From Hyphomicrobiales bacterium (GTDB lineage: Bacteria > Pseudomonadota > Alphaproteobacteria > Rhizobiales > Beijerinckiaceae), in contig CAKNFP010000001.1 of the NCBI GenBank assembly GCA_930633525.1, forward strand, positions 784,001 through 848,000: 64,000 nt of DNA. The letters are read 5' to 3'. Shown here piece by piece: positions 1 through 8,946 of this stretch. Both the position numbers and the translations under genes were made by a program. The notes beneath the pieces were generated by a model. It did not search any database and was not told the DNA's origin. It was given only the letters and a program-made list of their open reading frames with translations. Numbering within the stretch: the first letter of the stretch is position 1; each line of letters begins with the position of its first letter.

Positions 1-193
1 CGATTTCATCCTCTCCGACGATGGCCAGAAGCTCGCGGTGTCGCAGGGCTACATCCCGGCCAAGGAAGGCATCCCAAATCCGTCATGGCTGCCGGAGGGC
101 ACCGAGATCAAGCTGATGCCCATCGACATTCAGGCCGTGCTCTCCACGACCGAAGCCGATAAGAAGCGCTTCGCCGACATGTTCGGCGGCTGA
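1..193 (+). CDS. ABC transporter substrate-binding protein, iron(III)-type, 3' end only
   Basis: The frame is open from the window edge to the TGA at 191-193 and encodes about 63 C-terminal residues. The readable end (FILSDDGQKLAVSQGYIPAK...) resembles the last helices of FbpA/AfuA-type periplasmic iron-binding proteins, where 'the substrate is removed from the end of the transporter list' cannot be judged because most of the protein lies outside. It ends 28 bases before a fused two-domain permease and is followed by the ATPase, so it is the binding protein of a three-gene ABC importer. Iron(III) is the usual ligand of the family; related proteins bind phosphonates or other anions, so the ligand is inferred only. 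Confidence 0.75.
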   Translation, partial: DFILSDDGQKLAVSQGYIPAKEGIPNPSWLPEGTEIKLMPIDIQAVLSTTEADKKRFADMFGG

Positions 194-221
194 TCAGCAG
201 CAATAGAGGCGCTTTCGTTTC

Positions 222-1928
222 ATGAGCCTGGTTGCGGACAATTCGGGACGTCGCCAGGATCGCATTCTCTTCGCCGCGCTCTGCGTCGTCATCGGGCTCC
301 TGTCCCTGATGCCGCTGGCGCGGCTTCTGTTTGAGGCCTTCGCGCCGGGCGGCGTGCCCTCGTTCAAGGCCCTCACCGCCACCCTCGGCAGCACCAATAC
401 CTGGACCGCCACCCTCCATAGCCTCGAAACCGCCATTGGCGGCACCGTGATCGCCGTGGTTCTGGGCGGCGTCGTAGCCCTTGTCGTCGCGCTCACCGAC
501 ATGCGTGGCCGCAACGCCTTCGTGCTGTGCTTCGTGCTGCCGTTGATGATCGCGCCGCAGGTGACCGCGCTCGCCTGGCTGCAGGTCGTCGGGCCCGCGA
601 GCCCGCTGCTCAAGCTGCTCAACCTCGCCCCGCCCATCGGCGCGCGCAACCCGCTCTATTCGCGCGAGGGTATCATCCTGCTGCTCGGCATCCAGTATGC
701 GCCGCTCGTCTTCCTGACGCTGCGCGCAGGCCTGCGCAGCCTGCCGCGCGAACTCACCGAGGCGGCGCGGGCGGCCGGCGCCGGCCGCTTCTTCATCCTG
801 CGCACCATCATCCTGCCGCTGATGACGCCTGGGCTGGTCGCGGGCACCGCGCTCGCCTTCGTCTCGTCGATCGGCAATTTCGGCATCCCCGCCTTTCTTG
901 GCATTCCCGGCCGCTATGTCGTTCTTCCGACCCTGATCTACCAGCGCCTCTCGGGCCTGGGGCCGTCCGTCCTGTCCGAGGTCGCGGTTCTGTCCATGCT
1001 CATTGGCGTCATCGCCATGGCGGGCATCCTTCTGCAGGATGTCATGGTGCGTCGGCGTGACTTCCGCATCACCACGACATCCATCGCCGCGCGGCCCTTC
1101 CCGCTGGGGCGCTGGCGGCTTCCCGTCGAGGCCGCGCTGTGGGGGATCGCGCTGATCGTGCTCGTCCTGCCGATGGTCGGGCTGTTCCTGACATCGCTGG
1201 TGCCGGCGTTCGGTGTGCCGCTCAATGCGACCACCGCGACGCTCGCCAACTACACCTTCGTGCTGTTCGAGCACGCGGCGGCCAAGCGCGCCTTCTTCAA
1301 CAGCTTCTCGCTGTCGGCCGTCGCGGCGGTCGCCATCATGCTCCTGTCCGTGCCGCTCGGCTATTTCCTGGTATGGCGGCGCTCTCCTATCCTGCGGGCG
1401 CTGAATGTCATCGTGGAACTACCCTATGCCCTGCCGGGCGTGGTGCTGGCCATCGCGGCGATCCTGATCTTCCTCAAGCCGCTGCCGGTCCTCGGCGTGA
1501 GCCTCTACGGCACGGTCTGGATCATCCTCTTCGCCTATCTCGCGCGCTTCCTCGTGCTTGGACTTCGCCCGGCGATGTCGGGCTATCATCAGGTGGACCG
1601 CGCGCTGGAGGAGGCGGCGCAGGTGGCGGGGGCTGGCCTCATCTACAGGCTTCGCACCGTGATCTTTCCGCTTGTGGCGCCGGCCGCGACGGCGGGCGCG
1701 TTGCTGGTCTTCCTCACGGCCTTCAACGAACTCACTGTCTCGGCCCTGCTCTGGTCGTCGGGCTCCGAGACGCTCGGTGTCATCGTCTTTTCCTTCGAGC
1801 AGGCCGGCGATTCCAATTACGCGGCGGCGGTCGCCGTGCTCACCGTGCTGGTCACACTGGCCTTGATGCTCGCGACCCTCGTCTTCGCCAAGCGTATCCC
1901 CCCTGGAGTCCTGCCGTGGCGCGACTGA
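222..1928 (+). CDS. ABC transporter permease, fused two-domain FbpB/AfuB type
   Basis: The product has 568 residues and about twelve hydrophobic segments arranged as two copies of the binding-protein-dependent transport permease domain. Each half carries an EAA-type loop that contacts the ATPase: one near residues 178-210 (ELTEAARAAGAG...LP) and one near 460-490 (RALEEAAQVAGAG...FP). A fused permease of this length is typical of the iron(III)/FbpB group, whereas polyamine systems use two separate permeases. It lies directly after the binding protein gene and overlaps the ATPase gene by 13 bases, so translation is probably coupled. The protein would form the inner-membrane channel. The substrate is not visible from the sequence; iron(III) is the family default. 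Confidence 0.93.
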   Translation: MSLVADNSGRRQDRILFAALCVVIGLLSLMPLARLLFEAFAPGGVPSFKALTATLGSTNTWTATLHSLETAIGGTVIAVVLGGVVALVVALTDMRGRNAFVLCFVLPLMIAPQVTALAWLQVVGPASPLLKLLNLAPPIGARNPLYSREGIILLLGIQYAPLVFLTLRAGLRSLPRELTEAARAAGAGRFFILRTIILPLMTPGLVAGTALAFVSSIGNFGIPAFLGIPGRYVVLPTLIYQRLSGLGPSVLSEVAVLSMLIGVIAMAGILLQDVMVRRRDFRITTTSIAARPFPLGRWRLPVEAALWGIALIVLVLPMVGLFLTSLVPAFGVPLNATTATLANYTFVLFEHAAAKRAFFNSFSLSAVAAVAIMLLSVPLGYFLVWRRSPILRALNVIVELPYALPGVVLAIAAILIFLKPLPVLGVSLYGTVWIILFAYLARFLVLGLRPAMSGYHQVDRALEEAAQVAGAGLIYRLRTVIFPLVAPAATAGALLVFLTAFNELTVSALLWSSGSETLGVIVFSFEQAGDSNYAAAVAVLTVLVTLALMLATLVFAKRIPPGVLPWRD

Positions 1929-3010
1929 CCATAGACACCGTCACGAAGGACTTCGGGCCGTTCAAGGCGCTCGATCGCGTCAGCCTCGACGCGGCGGATG
2001 GCGAGTTCATCGCCGTCCTAGGACCCTCGGGTTGTGGCAAGACCACGCTGCTACGGCTGATCGCGGGTTTCGACGATGTGACCAGCGGGACGATCCGTAT
2101 TGGCGAGCGCGTGGTGTCGTCACCCGCCGCCCATGTCGCGACGGAGTTGCGCCGGGTCGGCATCGTCTTCCAGAACTATGCGCTGTGGCCGCATATGAGC
2201 GTCGCGGAGAATGTCGGCTACAGCCTGCGCGTCGCGGGCGTGTCTCCGGCGGAGAGGAGCCGGCGCGTGGAGGAGGCCCTGGCGCTCGTCGATCTCGTGG
2301 GGTTCGGCGACCGCCGTCCCGCCAATCTCTCCGGCGGTCAGCGCCAGCGCGTGGCATTGGCCCGCTGCCTTGTCGCGGCGCCGTCCCTTGTGCTGCTCGA
2401 CGAGCCGCTCGCCAATCTCGATGTTCACCTGCGCGCGGCCATGGAGGATGAGTTCGCGGCCTTTCACCGCCGCACGGGCAACACGATGATCTACATCACC
2501 CATGATCAGGCGGAGGCCATGGCGCTTGCCGATCGTATCGCGGTGATCGACCACGGGCGCCTGATGCAGCTCGCGACGCCGAGTGAACTCTACCGCGAGC
2601 CGGCCAACGCCATGGTGGCCTCCTTTATAGGCCACGGCATGGTGCTGCCACTCACCAATATCCTCCCCGAGCGGGCGGGCCGGGCGCGTGCGCGCCTTTT
2701 CGGCCGTGAGTTGATGCTCCGCTGCGCTGAGGACCAACGCGCGGCCGGGCAGGGTGAACTCTGCGTGCGCGCCGGTGATCTCACTTTAACTGACGCCGGC
2801 GGCGATGGACTCGCCTGCCGCGTCACCCGTGTCGTCTATCGCGGCGGCCTGTTTCGCGTCGAGGCGGCGGTGGAGGCCGAGGGCGGTCCGACTCTGTCGC
2901 TCGACGTGCCGGAACCGGCGACCGTCGAGGTCGGCGATGCCGTCACGATCGCGGTTAAGCCGGGACAGGGTTGGGCGATACCGACGACGGGCGGGAGGGG
3001 GGCAGTATGA
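1916..3010 (+). CDS. ABC transporter ATP-binding protein, FbpC/PotA type
   Basis: The 364-residue ATPase has Walker A (GPSGCGKTT), Q-loop (FQNYALWPHM), signature (LSGGQRQR), Walker B (LVLLDEP) and switch histidine (ITHDQAEAM) in normal order, then a C-terminal TOBE-type regulatory part from about residue 240. The GTG at 1916 was chosen because the homologous N-terminus (ARLTIDTVTKDFG) begins there; the frame is open far upstream inside the permease gene but that part is not protein-like. The gene overlaps the permease by 13 bases and its TGA overlaps the ATG of the next gene (ATGA at 3007-3010). It energises the importer encoded just upstream. Confidence 0.93.
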   Translation: MARLTIDTVTKDFGPFKALDRVSLDAADGEFIAVLGPSGCGKTTLLRLIAGFDDVTSGTIRIGERVVSSPAAHVATELRRVGIVFQNYALWPHMSVAENVGYSLRVAGVSPAERSRRVEEALALVDLVGFGDRRPANLSGGQRQRVALARCLVAAPSLVLLDEPLANLDVHLRAAMEDEFAAFHRRTGNTMIYITHDQAEAMALADRIAVIDHGRLMQLATPSELYREPANAMVASFIGHGMVLPLTNILPERAGRARARLFGRELMLRCAEDQRAAGQGELCVRAGDLTLTDAGGDGLACRVTRVVYRGGLFRVEAAVEAEGGPTLSLDVPEPATVEVGDAVTIAVKPGQGWAIPTTGGRGAV

Positions 3011-4164
3011 AGCTCAGGCTCTACGGCGGTTTCGGCGAGAAAGGCCGTACCAGCCTCGGCATCGAGAGCGCGTCGACACGCCTGATCATCGATGTCGGCA
3101 TCAACACCAATGCTCCCCGCGACGCCGATTGGGAGCGCGCTTACCATCCCGCCATCAGCCCGGCGGATCTGGTCGCCGCTGATGCCCTCATCATCACCCA
3201 CGCCCACGAGGATCATCTCGGCGGCCTCGGCTGGTGCCTTCGCCACGGCTTTCGCGGGCGCATCCTGATGACGGCTGAAACGCGCGCCGATATGCCCGCC
3301 TGCCTCAGGGACTATGCCGAACCCACTGACGCGGCCCTCGCCTTGGCCGCGCCGATCGCGCTCATCGCGCCGGGCGAGGCGTTCGCGGTCGGCGATCTCA
3401 CCATCACCACCGGGCGCAATGGCCATGTGGTCGGCGGCGTCTGGTGCCTCGTCACCGGGGAAGGGCAGCGGGTGCTCTATTGCGGCGACGTCGTGCCGAA
3501 GAGCAGCGTTTTCGCCTATGACGCGCCGCCGCCTGCCGACGTGGTGCTCTTCGACGCGTCCTATGGCGATGACGACGTGCCACCGGCCACACGGGCCGAG
3601 GCTGTCGTCGATTGGGTCGCCGCACATCCGCGCTGCCTTCTGCCGGTGCCGCTCTCCGGCCGCTCGCTCGAACTGCTGGCTTTGCTCCCGCCGCCGCTTG
3701 CGCTAGCGCCGGGCCTGCGCGATGCGCTCAAGGCCCAGATCGCCGACGCGCGCTGGCTCTGGCCGGGGCTACAGGCCGGGCTCGCCGCGAAGCTTGAGGC
3801 CGCCATCGACTGGAGTGAAAGCGAGAGCTGGCCCGACCGGCCACTCCTGACCCACGATGCCATGGGGCTCGGCGGCCCGGCGGCTGGTCATCTGCCGCGT
3901 GCCGTGCGGGATGGGGTGCCGATCCTGTTCACGGGGCATGTGCCGGCGGCAAGCCCGGCGCATGCGATCCGCCAGGCCGGGCAGGCGGATTGGCTGCGCC
4001 TGCCGACGCATCCCACGTGGTCGGAGAACGTGGCCATTGTCACGGCAAGCGGTGCACGGCTCAGCCTCGGCCATTCCTGCGGCCCGGCCGGCCTCCGCGC
4101 CATGGCAGGCCGCCTGCCAATCCTCGATGCGGAAGCCCGCACCGGCGACCTCATTGCCTTGTGA
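3007..4164 (+). CDS. Metallo-beta-lactamase-fold hydrolase, RNase J/CPSF-like group
   Basis: The 385-residue product starts at the ATG that overlaps the ATPase stop and has a purine-rich ribosome site just before it. The metal-binding motif of the MBL fold is present as THAHEDHLGG near residue 60, followed by a later histidine (NGHVVGG), an aspartate (YCGDVV) and a further histidine region (LSLGHSCGPAG) near the end. The N-terminal layout (GGFGEKGRTSLGIE...DVGI) recalls the RNase J/CPSF branch rather than true beta-lactamases, but there is no KH or full beta-CASP length. Its role next to an iron-type transporter is unknown. It could be a nuclease or a small-molecule hydrolase; the fold is well supported, the substrate is not. 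Confidence 0.8.
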   Translation: MKLRLYGGFGEKGRTSLGIESASTRLIIDVGINTNAPRDADWERAYHPAISPADLVAADALIITHAHEDHLGGLGWCLRHGFRGRILMTAETRADMPACLRDYAEPTDAALALAAPIALIAPGEAFAVGDLTITTGRNGHVVGGVWCLVTGEGQRVLYCGDVVPKSSVFAYDAPPPADVVLFDASYGDDDVPPATRAEAVVDWVAAHPRCLLPVPLSGRSLELLALLPPPLALAPGLRDALKAQIADARWLWPGLQAGLAAKLEAAIDWSESESWPDRPLLTHDAMGLGGPAAGHLPRAVRDGVPILFTGHVPAASPAHAIRQAGQADWLRLPTHPTWSENVAIVTASGARLSLGHSCGPAGLRAMAGRLPILDAEARTGDLIAL

Positions 4165-4285
4165 CGACAGCCGGGCGCCGATGTGATCTTTTATGCGCGG
4201 TCCGAGAGGGCTAAGCTCGGGCCACGCCGGATCAAGTCCGCTTGATGAGGAGTTGCTCCAAGGCCCGACGCGGGAGGATCCACTG

Positions 4286-4651
4286 ATGTCCAGCCATTTT
4301 CCGCCAGATCTCGGACGGATCGTCGACCGCGCTTTCGGTTTTCAGCCGCGCGACATCCGCCATGTGCTGGATCGCATCCACGCTCATGCGCTCGAGCCGC
4401 GCATGGCCCCTGCCGAACTCGAAGCGGCGGCGCTTGCCCTCGGCTATCCCTCGGTTCATGCCTTCGGCCATGCGGTGGGACTGCCGATCCGCACCATTGA
4501 TGCCTGGATGCGTCTCGGTGTCCCGCAGGAATCGGCCCAGCTCGTGCGGGCGCTCCTCGCCATGCAGGACCGCTTCACTGAGGCAGCCGAGGAATTCGAT
4601 CAGTTCACGCATGTCGGTCTGGTCGACTATCTCAAGGACAAGCGGGGATAG
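4286..4651 (+). CDS. Hypothetical small protein, helical, HTH-like segment
   Basis: The ATG at 4286 is preceded by GGGAGGA at a good distance and encodes 121 residues; upstream codons in the same frame are not protein-like. No family is recognised. The middle (residues 40-80, AAALALGYPSVHAFGHAVGLP followed by IRTIDAWMRLGV) is predicted to be helical and resembles a small helix-turn-helix region that recognises a step-like DNA or protein surface, but no clear regulator domain follows. It is 121 bases after the MBL-fold gene on the same strand, so it may be co-transcribed. No signal peptide or membrane segment is visible, so it should be cytoplasmic. Confidence 0.6.
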   Translation: MSSHFPPDLGRIVDRAFGFQPRDIRHVLDRIHAHALEPRMAPAELEAAALALGYPSVHAFGHAVGLPIRTIDAWMRLGVPQESAQLVRALLAMQDRFTEAAEEFDQFTHVGLVDYLKDKRG

Positions 4652-5004
4652 GATCGGCCGCCCCTGGTCCCGCGGGAGGGCGCCGCACTGATCCCTCCCC
4701 TTCAGGGGAGGGTGGCGCCGCAGGCGCCGGGTGGGGTGCGCTCTGATCTGATACGGCCGGCAGGAGGCAATACTTGCATGGCCGGCGGAGCATCTCTGTC
4801 GGCCGCGTGACCCCACCCGACCTCGCTGGCGCGAGGCCACCCTCCCCTGAAGGGGAGGGATCAGCGTGGGTGCCTCTCGCGTGTCATCCCCGGCGACGCG
4901 AAGGGGATCCATGAACACGCCGGTGCCGTTTAAGTGACTGTTGAAGCTTATTAATTAACGCTCCACCGCTGCGCGGTGTCCCAGCATGACCCAACCGCGC
5001 TCAC
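4652..5004. repeat. Gene-free stretch with an inverted pair of GC-rich intergenic repeats
   Basis: No gene is supported here. It carries two arms, 4691-4736 and 4810-4862, that are inverted copies of each other: each contains the short hairpin CCTCCCCTTCAGGGGAGG and the flank GGTGGCGCC/GGCCACC. Together they could fold as one long cruciform. Related arms occur at 7707-7832, 20351-20455 and 22775-22881, always between genes. The arrangement resembles the mosaic intergenic elements (RIME type) known from rhizobia. The right part, 4877-4920, also has the phrase GTCATCCCCGGCGACGCG that recalls the separate repeat at 27690. Confidence 0.7.
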
Positions 5005-6150
5005 TTACCGCCACAACGCCGGGGCGGGCGTGTCCCTGGCGATGATATGCGTGGCAGCGCGGGTCAACGCGCCATCGGGATCGGGTTGGCGAAGGTAGGT
5101 TTCGAGATCACGGGTCAACCGCTCCACCGCATGCGGCCGCATGAAGCCGGCAAGGCCGACCGCGCGGTGAGCGCGTTCGATCACGTCGAGGCCGGCCCTT
5201 TCCACGGCGAGACGCGCGAGCTGGACATAAGCGACCTTCGTCTCCGCGTCTCCTTCGGGATTCTCCGCCATCAGCGCCGCGCGCTGTACCCAGAGACGTG
5301 CGGTTTCCACTGCGATCGCAGCTTCCCCTATACGCGCCAGATGGAGCGGTGCTTCGGCTCCCTTGGACTGCCTGGCGTTGAGGCGCATCGCGTCGAACAA
5401 GGCCTCGATGCCACCGAGCTGCACGGCCGCAACGCGCCAGGCCGACGCCGACAACAGGGGCTCATGGCCAAAGGCGCCGGGCTCGCCGACGAGGGCCGCG
5501 CGGTCGATCTCGAAACCTGTGAAATCGACCGTTCCGCTGGCCGAGGCCCGCATGCCATGGGCGCGCCAACTGGAAAGGCTGGCGCGGGCTCCGAGCGGCA
5601 GCCGCGCCAGAACGAGCTGCGTCCTGCCATCGCTGCGCAGGGCGGTGACGAGCGGCCGGGTGACGTAGCCTGCCCCCGGTGCCTGGATCTTGACACCCGC
5701 GAGCCTGCCGCCAGTGGTGGGATTGCCGAGGCGCACGGACTCCTTGCCGTCGACCGTCCACAGGCTGAACAGATGGCCGGCATGCGCGTCCGCGGCGGCG
5801 GCTTCGCGCTGCGCCTTGGTGCCGTAGGCGAGGATGAGCTTCAGCGCGTGGACATGTCCCTCATAGAGGCGGCCCACCGAGAGATTGCCCCGTCCGAGCA
5901 GGCTGAGCACCGTCGCGAGTTGCTGGACACCGGCGCGTCCGATGCCGAGGTCACGCCCGTCGAGCGCCTCCGGCAGCGGCGCCGCCATCATCCCGCTGGA
6001 GACCAGGCCCGCGATATCCTCGGCCGGAAAGGTCTCGTCGTCATCGAGATCCTCAGCACGGCGCGCGGCCTGCAGTGACAGCCTCTGCGCGATGGCCTCG
6101 ATGGAAGGCGGGGGCGGGGGTTGCTGGATCTTCTGCGAAACTGCGGTCAT
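5005..6150 (-). CDS. Acyl-CoA dehydrogenase-family flavoprotein
   Basis: The 381-residue product has the length and general pattern of the acyl-CoA dehydrogenase superfamily: an N-terminal helical domain (LQAARRAEDLDDDETFPAED...), a middle segment around LGRGNLSVGRLYEGH, a beta region (FSLWTVDGKESV), and a C-terminal four-helix domain with AHRAVGLAGFMRPHAVERL near residue 330. It lacks an obvious catalytic glutamate motif that I can place with certainty, so it may belong to the monooxygenase-like (DszC/SfnB) branch rather than being a true fatty-acid enzyme. It stands alone, convergent with the upstream unit and divergent from anmK. FAD would be the cofactor. Substrate unknown. Confidence 0.8.
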   Translation of the reverse strand: MTAVSQKIQQPPPPPSIEAIAQRLSLQAARRAEDLDDDETFPAEDIAGLVSSGMMAAPLPEALDGRDLGIGRAGVQQLATVLSLLGRGNLSVGRLYEGHVHALKLILAYGTKAQREAAAADAHAGHLFSLWTVDGKESVRLGNPTTGGRLAGVKIQAPGAGYVTRPLVTALRSDGRTQLVLARLPLGARASLSSWRAHGMRASASGTVDFTGFEIDRAALVGEPGAFGHEPLLSASAWRVAAVQLGGIEALFDAMRLNARQSKGAEAPLHLARIGEAAIAVETARLWVQRAALMAENPEGDAETKVAYVQLARLAVERAGLDVIERAHRAVGLAGFMRPHAVERLTRDLETYLRQPDPDGALTRAATHIIARDTPAPALWR

Positions 6151-6519
6151 CGCTACGTCCTACTCAACAGATCCCGCTCCATCCCGGTCCTCACATCAGA
6201 GCCCGCACCGGCGCGCGGCGATCATGGTCCAAATGGCATGGCGGACTTTGGTCCCCATGCTGCGCGTGTCGCAAAAGCCCTCGGACCAGCCTGGCCGAGG
6301 GGTGGCACGCGCTGAGTCGTCTGCAGGATTATGCTCAGATTCGGGGCCCCCGTGCACGTGCCGCCAGACGGGAAATGCGAATAACGCTGATTGCCGTTGG
6401 CCAGCCTCGTGGCTTGAGCTACCCCTGAAGCGGACGACGGCGGCGCGGACGGTGCGTGATTCGCTCTCCCTTGGGAACGATTGCAAGCCCGATGGTGATT
6501 GATCGGCTGGAGCACGGAT
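6151..6519. other. Divergent intergenic region without a supported gene
   Basis: These 369 bases separate the start of the acyl-CoA dehydrogenase-like gene (leftward) from anmK (rightward). Both promoters must lie here. Open frames in it are only the opposite-strand and out-of-frame extensions of the flanking genes. No clear palindrome or hairpin followed by T residues was found. Confidence 0.5.
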
Positions 6520-7632
6520 ATGGGTGGACCGGAGTTGGGCGAAACGGACGTGGTCACGGCGATTGGTGTCATCAGCGGCACCTCGATGGATGGCATCGAC
6601 GTCGCCGTTGTGCGCACCGACGGTGACCGCGTGGTGGAGCCGGGTGTCGGGCTGACCCTTCCCTATCCCGACGACGTACGCAGCGCGCTGGTCGGCATCG
6701 TGGCGGAGGCCGAGCGGGTGCTGAACGAGCCCCTGGCCGACCTCGAACAAGCGGTGACAGACGCGCATATCGCGGCGATCGAGACGTTCATGGGCCATGC
6801 TGGCATCGATCGTCGCACAGTGTCGCTGATCGGCCTTCACGGCCAGACCGTCTATCACCGACCCGACCTCAGGTTCACGCGTCAGCTCGGCTTCGGCGCC
6901 GAGGTGGCGCGGCGGCTCGGCATCGACACCGTCAATCGCTTTCGCCATGCGGATGTGGAAGCCGGGGGCGAGGGCGCCCCATTCGCCCCGCTTTATCACC
7001 GCGCCTTGGCGTCCGGCCTCGCGCAGCCGCTGATGGTGCTCAATCTCGGCGGGGTTGCCAATGTTACCTATCTCGACGGTGACACGGCGATTGCCTTCGA
7101 TACCGGGCCGGCGAGCGCGCTCCTCGATGACTTCGTGATGCGCCGACGCAGCGTGACCTATGACAAGGATGGCGCGCTGGCGGCCTCCGGCCGGATCGAC
7201 GAGGCACTCGTCGCGGCCTTCATGGACAATCCGTTCTTTGCCCGGACGCCGCCGAAGTCGCTGGACCGCAACGACTTCCATCGCCGCGCGGCCGGCGTCG
7301 AAGCGCTGCCCGACGCGGATGGAGCGGCGACGCTCGCCGCCTTCACCGTGGAATCGGTGGCCGCCAGCCTCCGCCATGTGCCGACCCCGCCGGCGCGTTG
7401 GCTCGTGACGGGCGGCGGCCGCCACAACGCTCATCTCATGGGGCGTTTGCGCGAGCGCCTCGGCGTCGCCGTCGAGCCGGTGGAGGCCGTCGGCTGGCAC
7501 GGCGACTTTCTGGAGGCCGAGGCTTTCGCCTATCTCGCCGTGCGGGCACGCCGCGGGTTGCCGCTCAGCCTGCCGACCACCACCGGCGTGCCGCATCCCA
7601 TGCCCGGCGGCGAGCTGCACCGCGCCGCGTGA
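6520..7632 (+). CDS. anmK: Anhydro-N-acetylmuramic acid kinase
   Basis: AnmK phosphorylates and opens 1,6-anhydro-N-acetylmuramic acid released by cell wall turnover, giving N-acetylmuramic acid 6-phosphate for recycling. The 370-residue product begins its conserved core with GVISGTSMDGIDVAVV (the ATP/phosphate loop of the family, residues 9-25), then GLHGQTVYHRP near residue 113, LNLGGVANVTYL near 180, FDTGPASALLDDF near 197 and VTGGGRHN near 300. Length fits the family. The ATG at 6520 was chosen because GGAG lies just upstream; a TTG seven codons earlier is possible. The gene appears to be a single transcription unit in the cytoplasm. Confidence 0.95.
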   Translation: MGGPELGETDVVTAIGVISGTSMDGIDVAVVRTDGDRVVEPGVGLTLPYPDDVRSALVGIVAEAERVLNEPLADLEQAVTDAHIAAIETFMGHAGIDRRTVSLIGLHGQTVYHRPDLRFTRQLGFGAEVARRLGIDTVNRFRHADVEAGGEGAPFAPLYHRALASGLAQPLMVLNLGGVANVTYLDGDTAIAFDTGPASALLDDFVMRRRSVTYDKDGALAASGRIDEALVAAFMDNPFFARTPPKSLDRNDFHRRAAGVEALPDADGAATLAAFTVESVAASLRHVPTPPARWLVTGGGRHNAHLMGRLRERLGVAVEPVEAVGWHGDFLEAEAFAYLAVRARRGLPLSLPTTTGVPHPMPGGELHRAA

Positions 7633-7706
7633 GGTGGTGCTTCGTTCCCGCGGTGGGGACGGTCACGAAAGGGCAAGTTGGGCGATCAGAGGTGTGGGCC
7701 TGATTC

Positions 7707-7832
7707 TCCCTCACCCTGTCCCTCTCCCACAGGGAGAGGAGACGCTATCGTTGAACCCTGAGATCAGCATAGGACGCGGGTTACCTCTCCCCGCCGCCGG
7801 GGAGAGGTCGGCTCGCAGAGCCGGGTGAGGGG
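7707..7832. repeat. GC-rich intergenic repeat pair (same family as 4691 and 20351)
   Basis: The left arm, 7707-7739, reads CTCACCCTGTCCCTCTCCCA then AGGGAGAGG; the right arm, 7782-7832, has CCTCTCCCCGCC-GGGGAGAGG followed by TCGGCTCGCAGAGCCGGGTG and AGGGG. Each arm is a local hairpin and the outer CTCACCC/GGGTGAGGGG ends can pair. It sits between the convergent anmK and PotA-like ATPase genes and may end both transcripts. Confidence 0.7.
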
Positions 7833-7842
7833 CTTGTTTGCC

Positions 7843-8946
7843 TCACGCCACCAGACGTGCCTTGCCAGGCGGGATGGTGACGATGACGCGGTCGCCGGCC
7901 TGATAGAGGCGGCTTGGCTCCGCCAGCGCCTTCAGGCTGATATTGCCGACCTTCAAGACATAGCGCACGCGTGCGCCGAGGAAGACGCGGGTCTCGACCG
8001 TGGCAGCGAAGGAGTGTCCCTCGGTGCGCGCTGCATCCTCGCCATCGAGCGTCAGGTCCTCCTGGCGCAGCGCGAGATGGTTGGCGCCTTGAGCGCCCGG
8101 CGCTTCCACGGCGAGCTTGCTGCCGTCGGGCAGCCGCGCCATGGCCATGCCGCCCGCGGTCTCGACCTCGACCGGCACCACATTGGCAGAGCCGATGAAG
8201 CTCGCGGCGAAGCGTGAGCCGGCAGTCTCGTAGATGGCGAGCGGCGGCCCCTGTTCCTCGATGCGGCCGGCGTTCATCAACACCACGTGGTCGGAGAGGC
8301 TGAGCGCCTCTTCCTGGTCGTGGGTGACGAAGATGGTGGTGAGGCCGAGCCGGCGGTGCAGCTCGATAAGTTCCACCTGCATGTCCTCGCGCAGGCGCGC
8401 GTCGAGATTGGACAGGGGTTCATCGAGCAGGAGCACGGCGGGGTCGGAGACGATGGCGCGGGCCAGCGCCACGCGCTGCTGCTGGCCGCCTGAGAGCTGG
8501 CGGGGCATGCGGTCGGCGAGATGGCCGAGCTGCACCGTCTCCAGCGCGGCGGTGACGCGCGCTTCCTGTTCCTCTCGTGAGCCACGGCGGCGCATCCTGA
8601 GCGGGAAGCGCACGTTCTCGCGGACGTTCATATGCGGCATCAGCGCGTAGGACTGGAACATCATGGCGATGTCCCGATCCTCCGGCGGCAGCCGGGTCAC
8701 GTCGCGGCCAGCGATGGTGACCTGGCCGGCGGTCGCGCTTTCCAGCCCCGCGACGATGCGCAATAGCGTGGTCTTGCCGCAGCCGGACGGCCCGAGCAGG
8801 CTGAGGAACGTGCCCTTCGGGATATCGAGTGAGATGCCGTGAAGGATCTTGGTGCGGCCGAAGGTCTTCTCGATGCCGGCGAGGCTGACCGCGGGAGAGG
8901 CGGCAAGGGAGGCATCAGGGGAGGCTGTCGGGATCATCTCAGGCAC
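7843..8946 (-). CDS. Polyamine-type ABC transporter ATP-binding protein (PotA-like)
   Basis: The 367-residue ATPase contains Walker A (GPSGCGKTT), Q-loop (FQSYALMPHM), signature LSGGQQQR, Walker B (VLLLDEP) and switch (VTHDQEEAL), then a TOBE domain in the last 120 residues. It is the last gene of the leftward operon and overlaps the permease gene by eight bases if the first ATG is used; an ATG three codons later would remove the overlap. PotA-like ATPases pair with two permeases and one binding protein, exactly as found here. Ligands of this family include spermidine, putrescine and other small amines or organic acids; the true ligand is unknown. Confidence 0.93.
   Translation of the reverse strand: MPEMIPTASPDASLAASPAVSLAGIEKTFGRTKILHGISLDIPKGTFLSLLGPSGCGKTTLLRIVAGLESATAGQVTIAGRDVTRLPPEDRDIAMMFQSYALMPHMNVRENVRFPLRMRRRGSREEQEARVTAALETVQLGHLADRMPRQLSGGQQQRVALARAIVSDPAVLLLDEPLSNLDARLREDMQVELIELHRRLGLTTIFVTHDQEEALSLSDHVVLMNAGRIEEQGPPLAIYETAGSRFAASFIGSANVVPVEVETAGGMAMARLPDGSKLAVEAPGAQGANHLALRQEDLTLDGEDAARTEGHSFAATVETRVFLGARVRYVLKVGNISLKALAEPSRLYQAGDRVIVTIPPGKARLVA

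Noticed and set aside
108..1274. Long leftward open frame across the permease gene
   Set aside because: Its protein is rich in Arg, Gly, Gln and Asp without any domain and lies opposite a clear membrane protein gene; it is a high-GC shadow.
4691..4862. Possible insertion sequence with inverted ends
   Set aside because: There is no transposase frame between the arms; the unit is too short and matches other intergenic repeats in the window.
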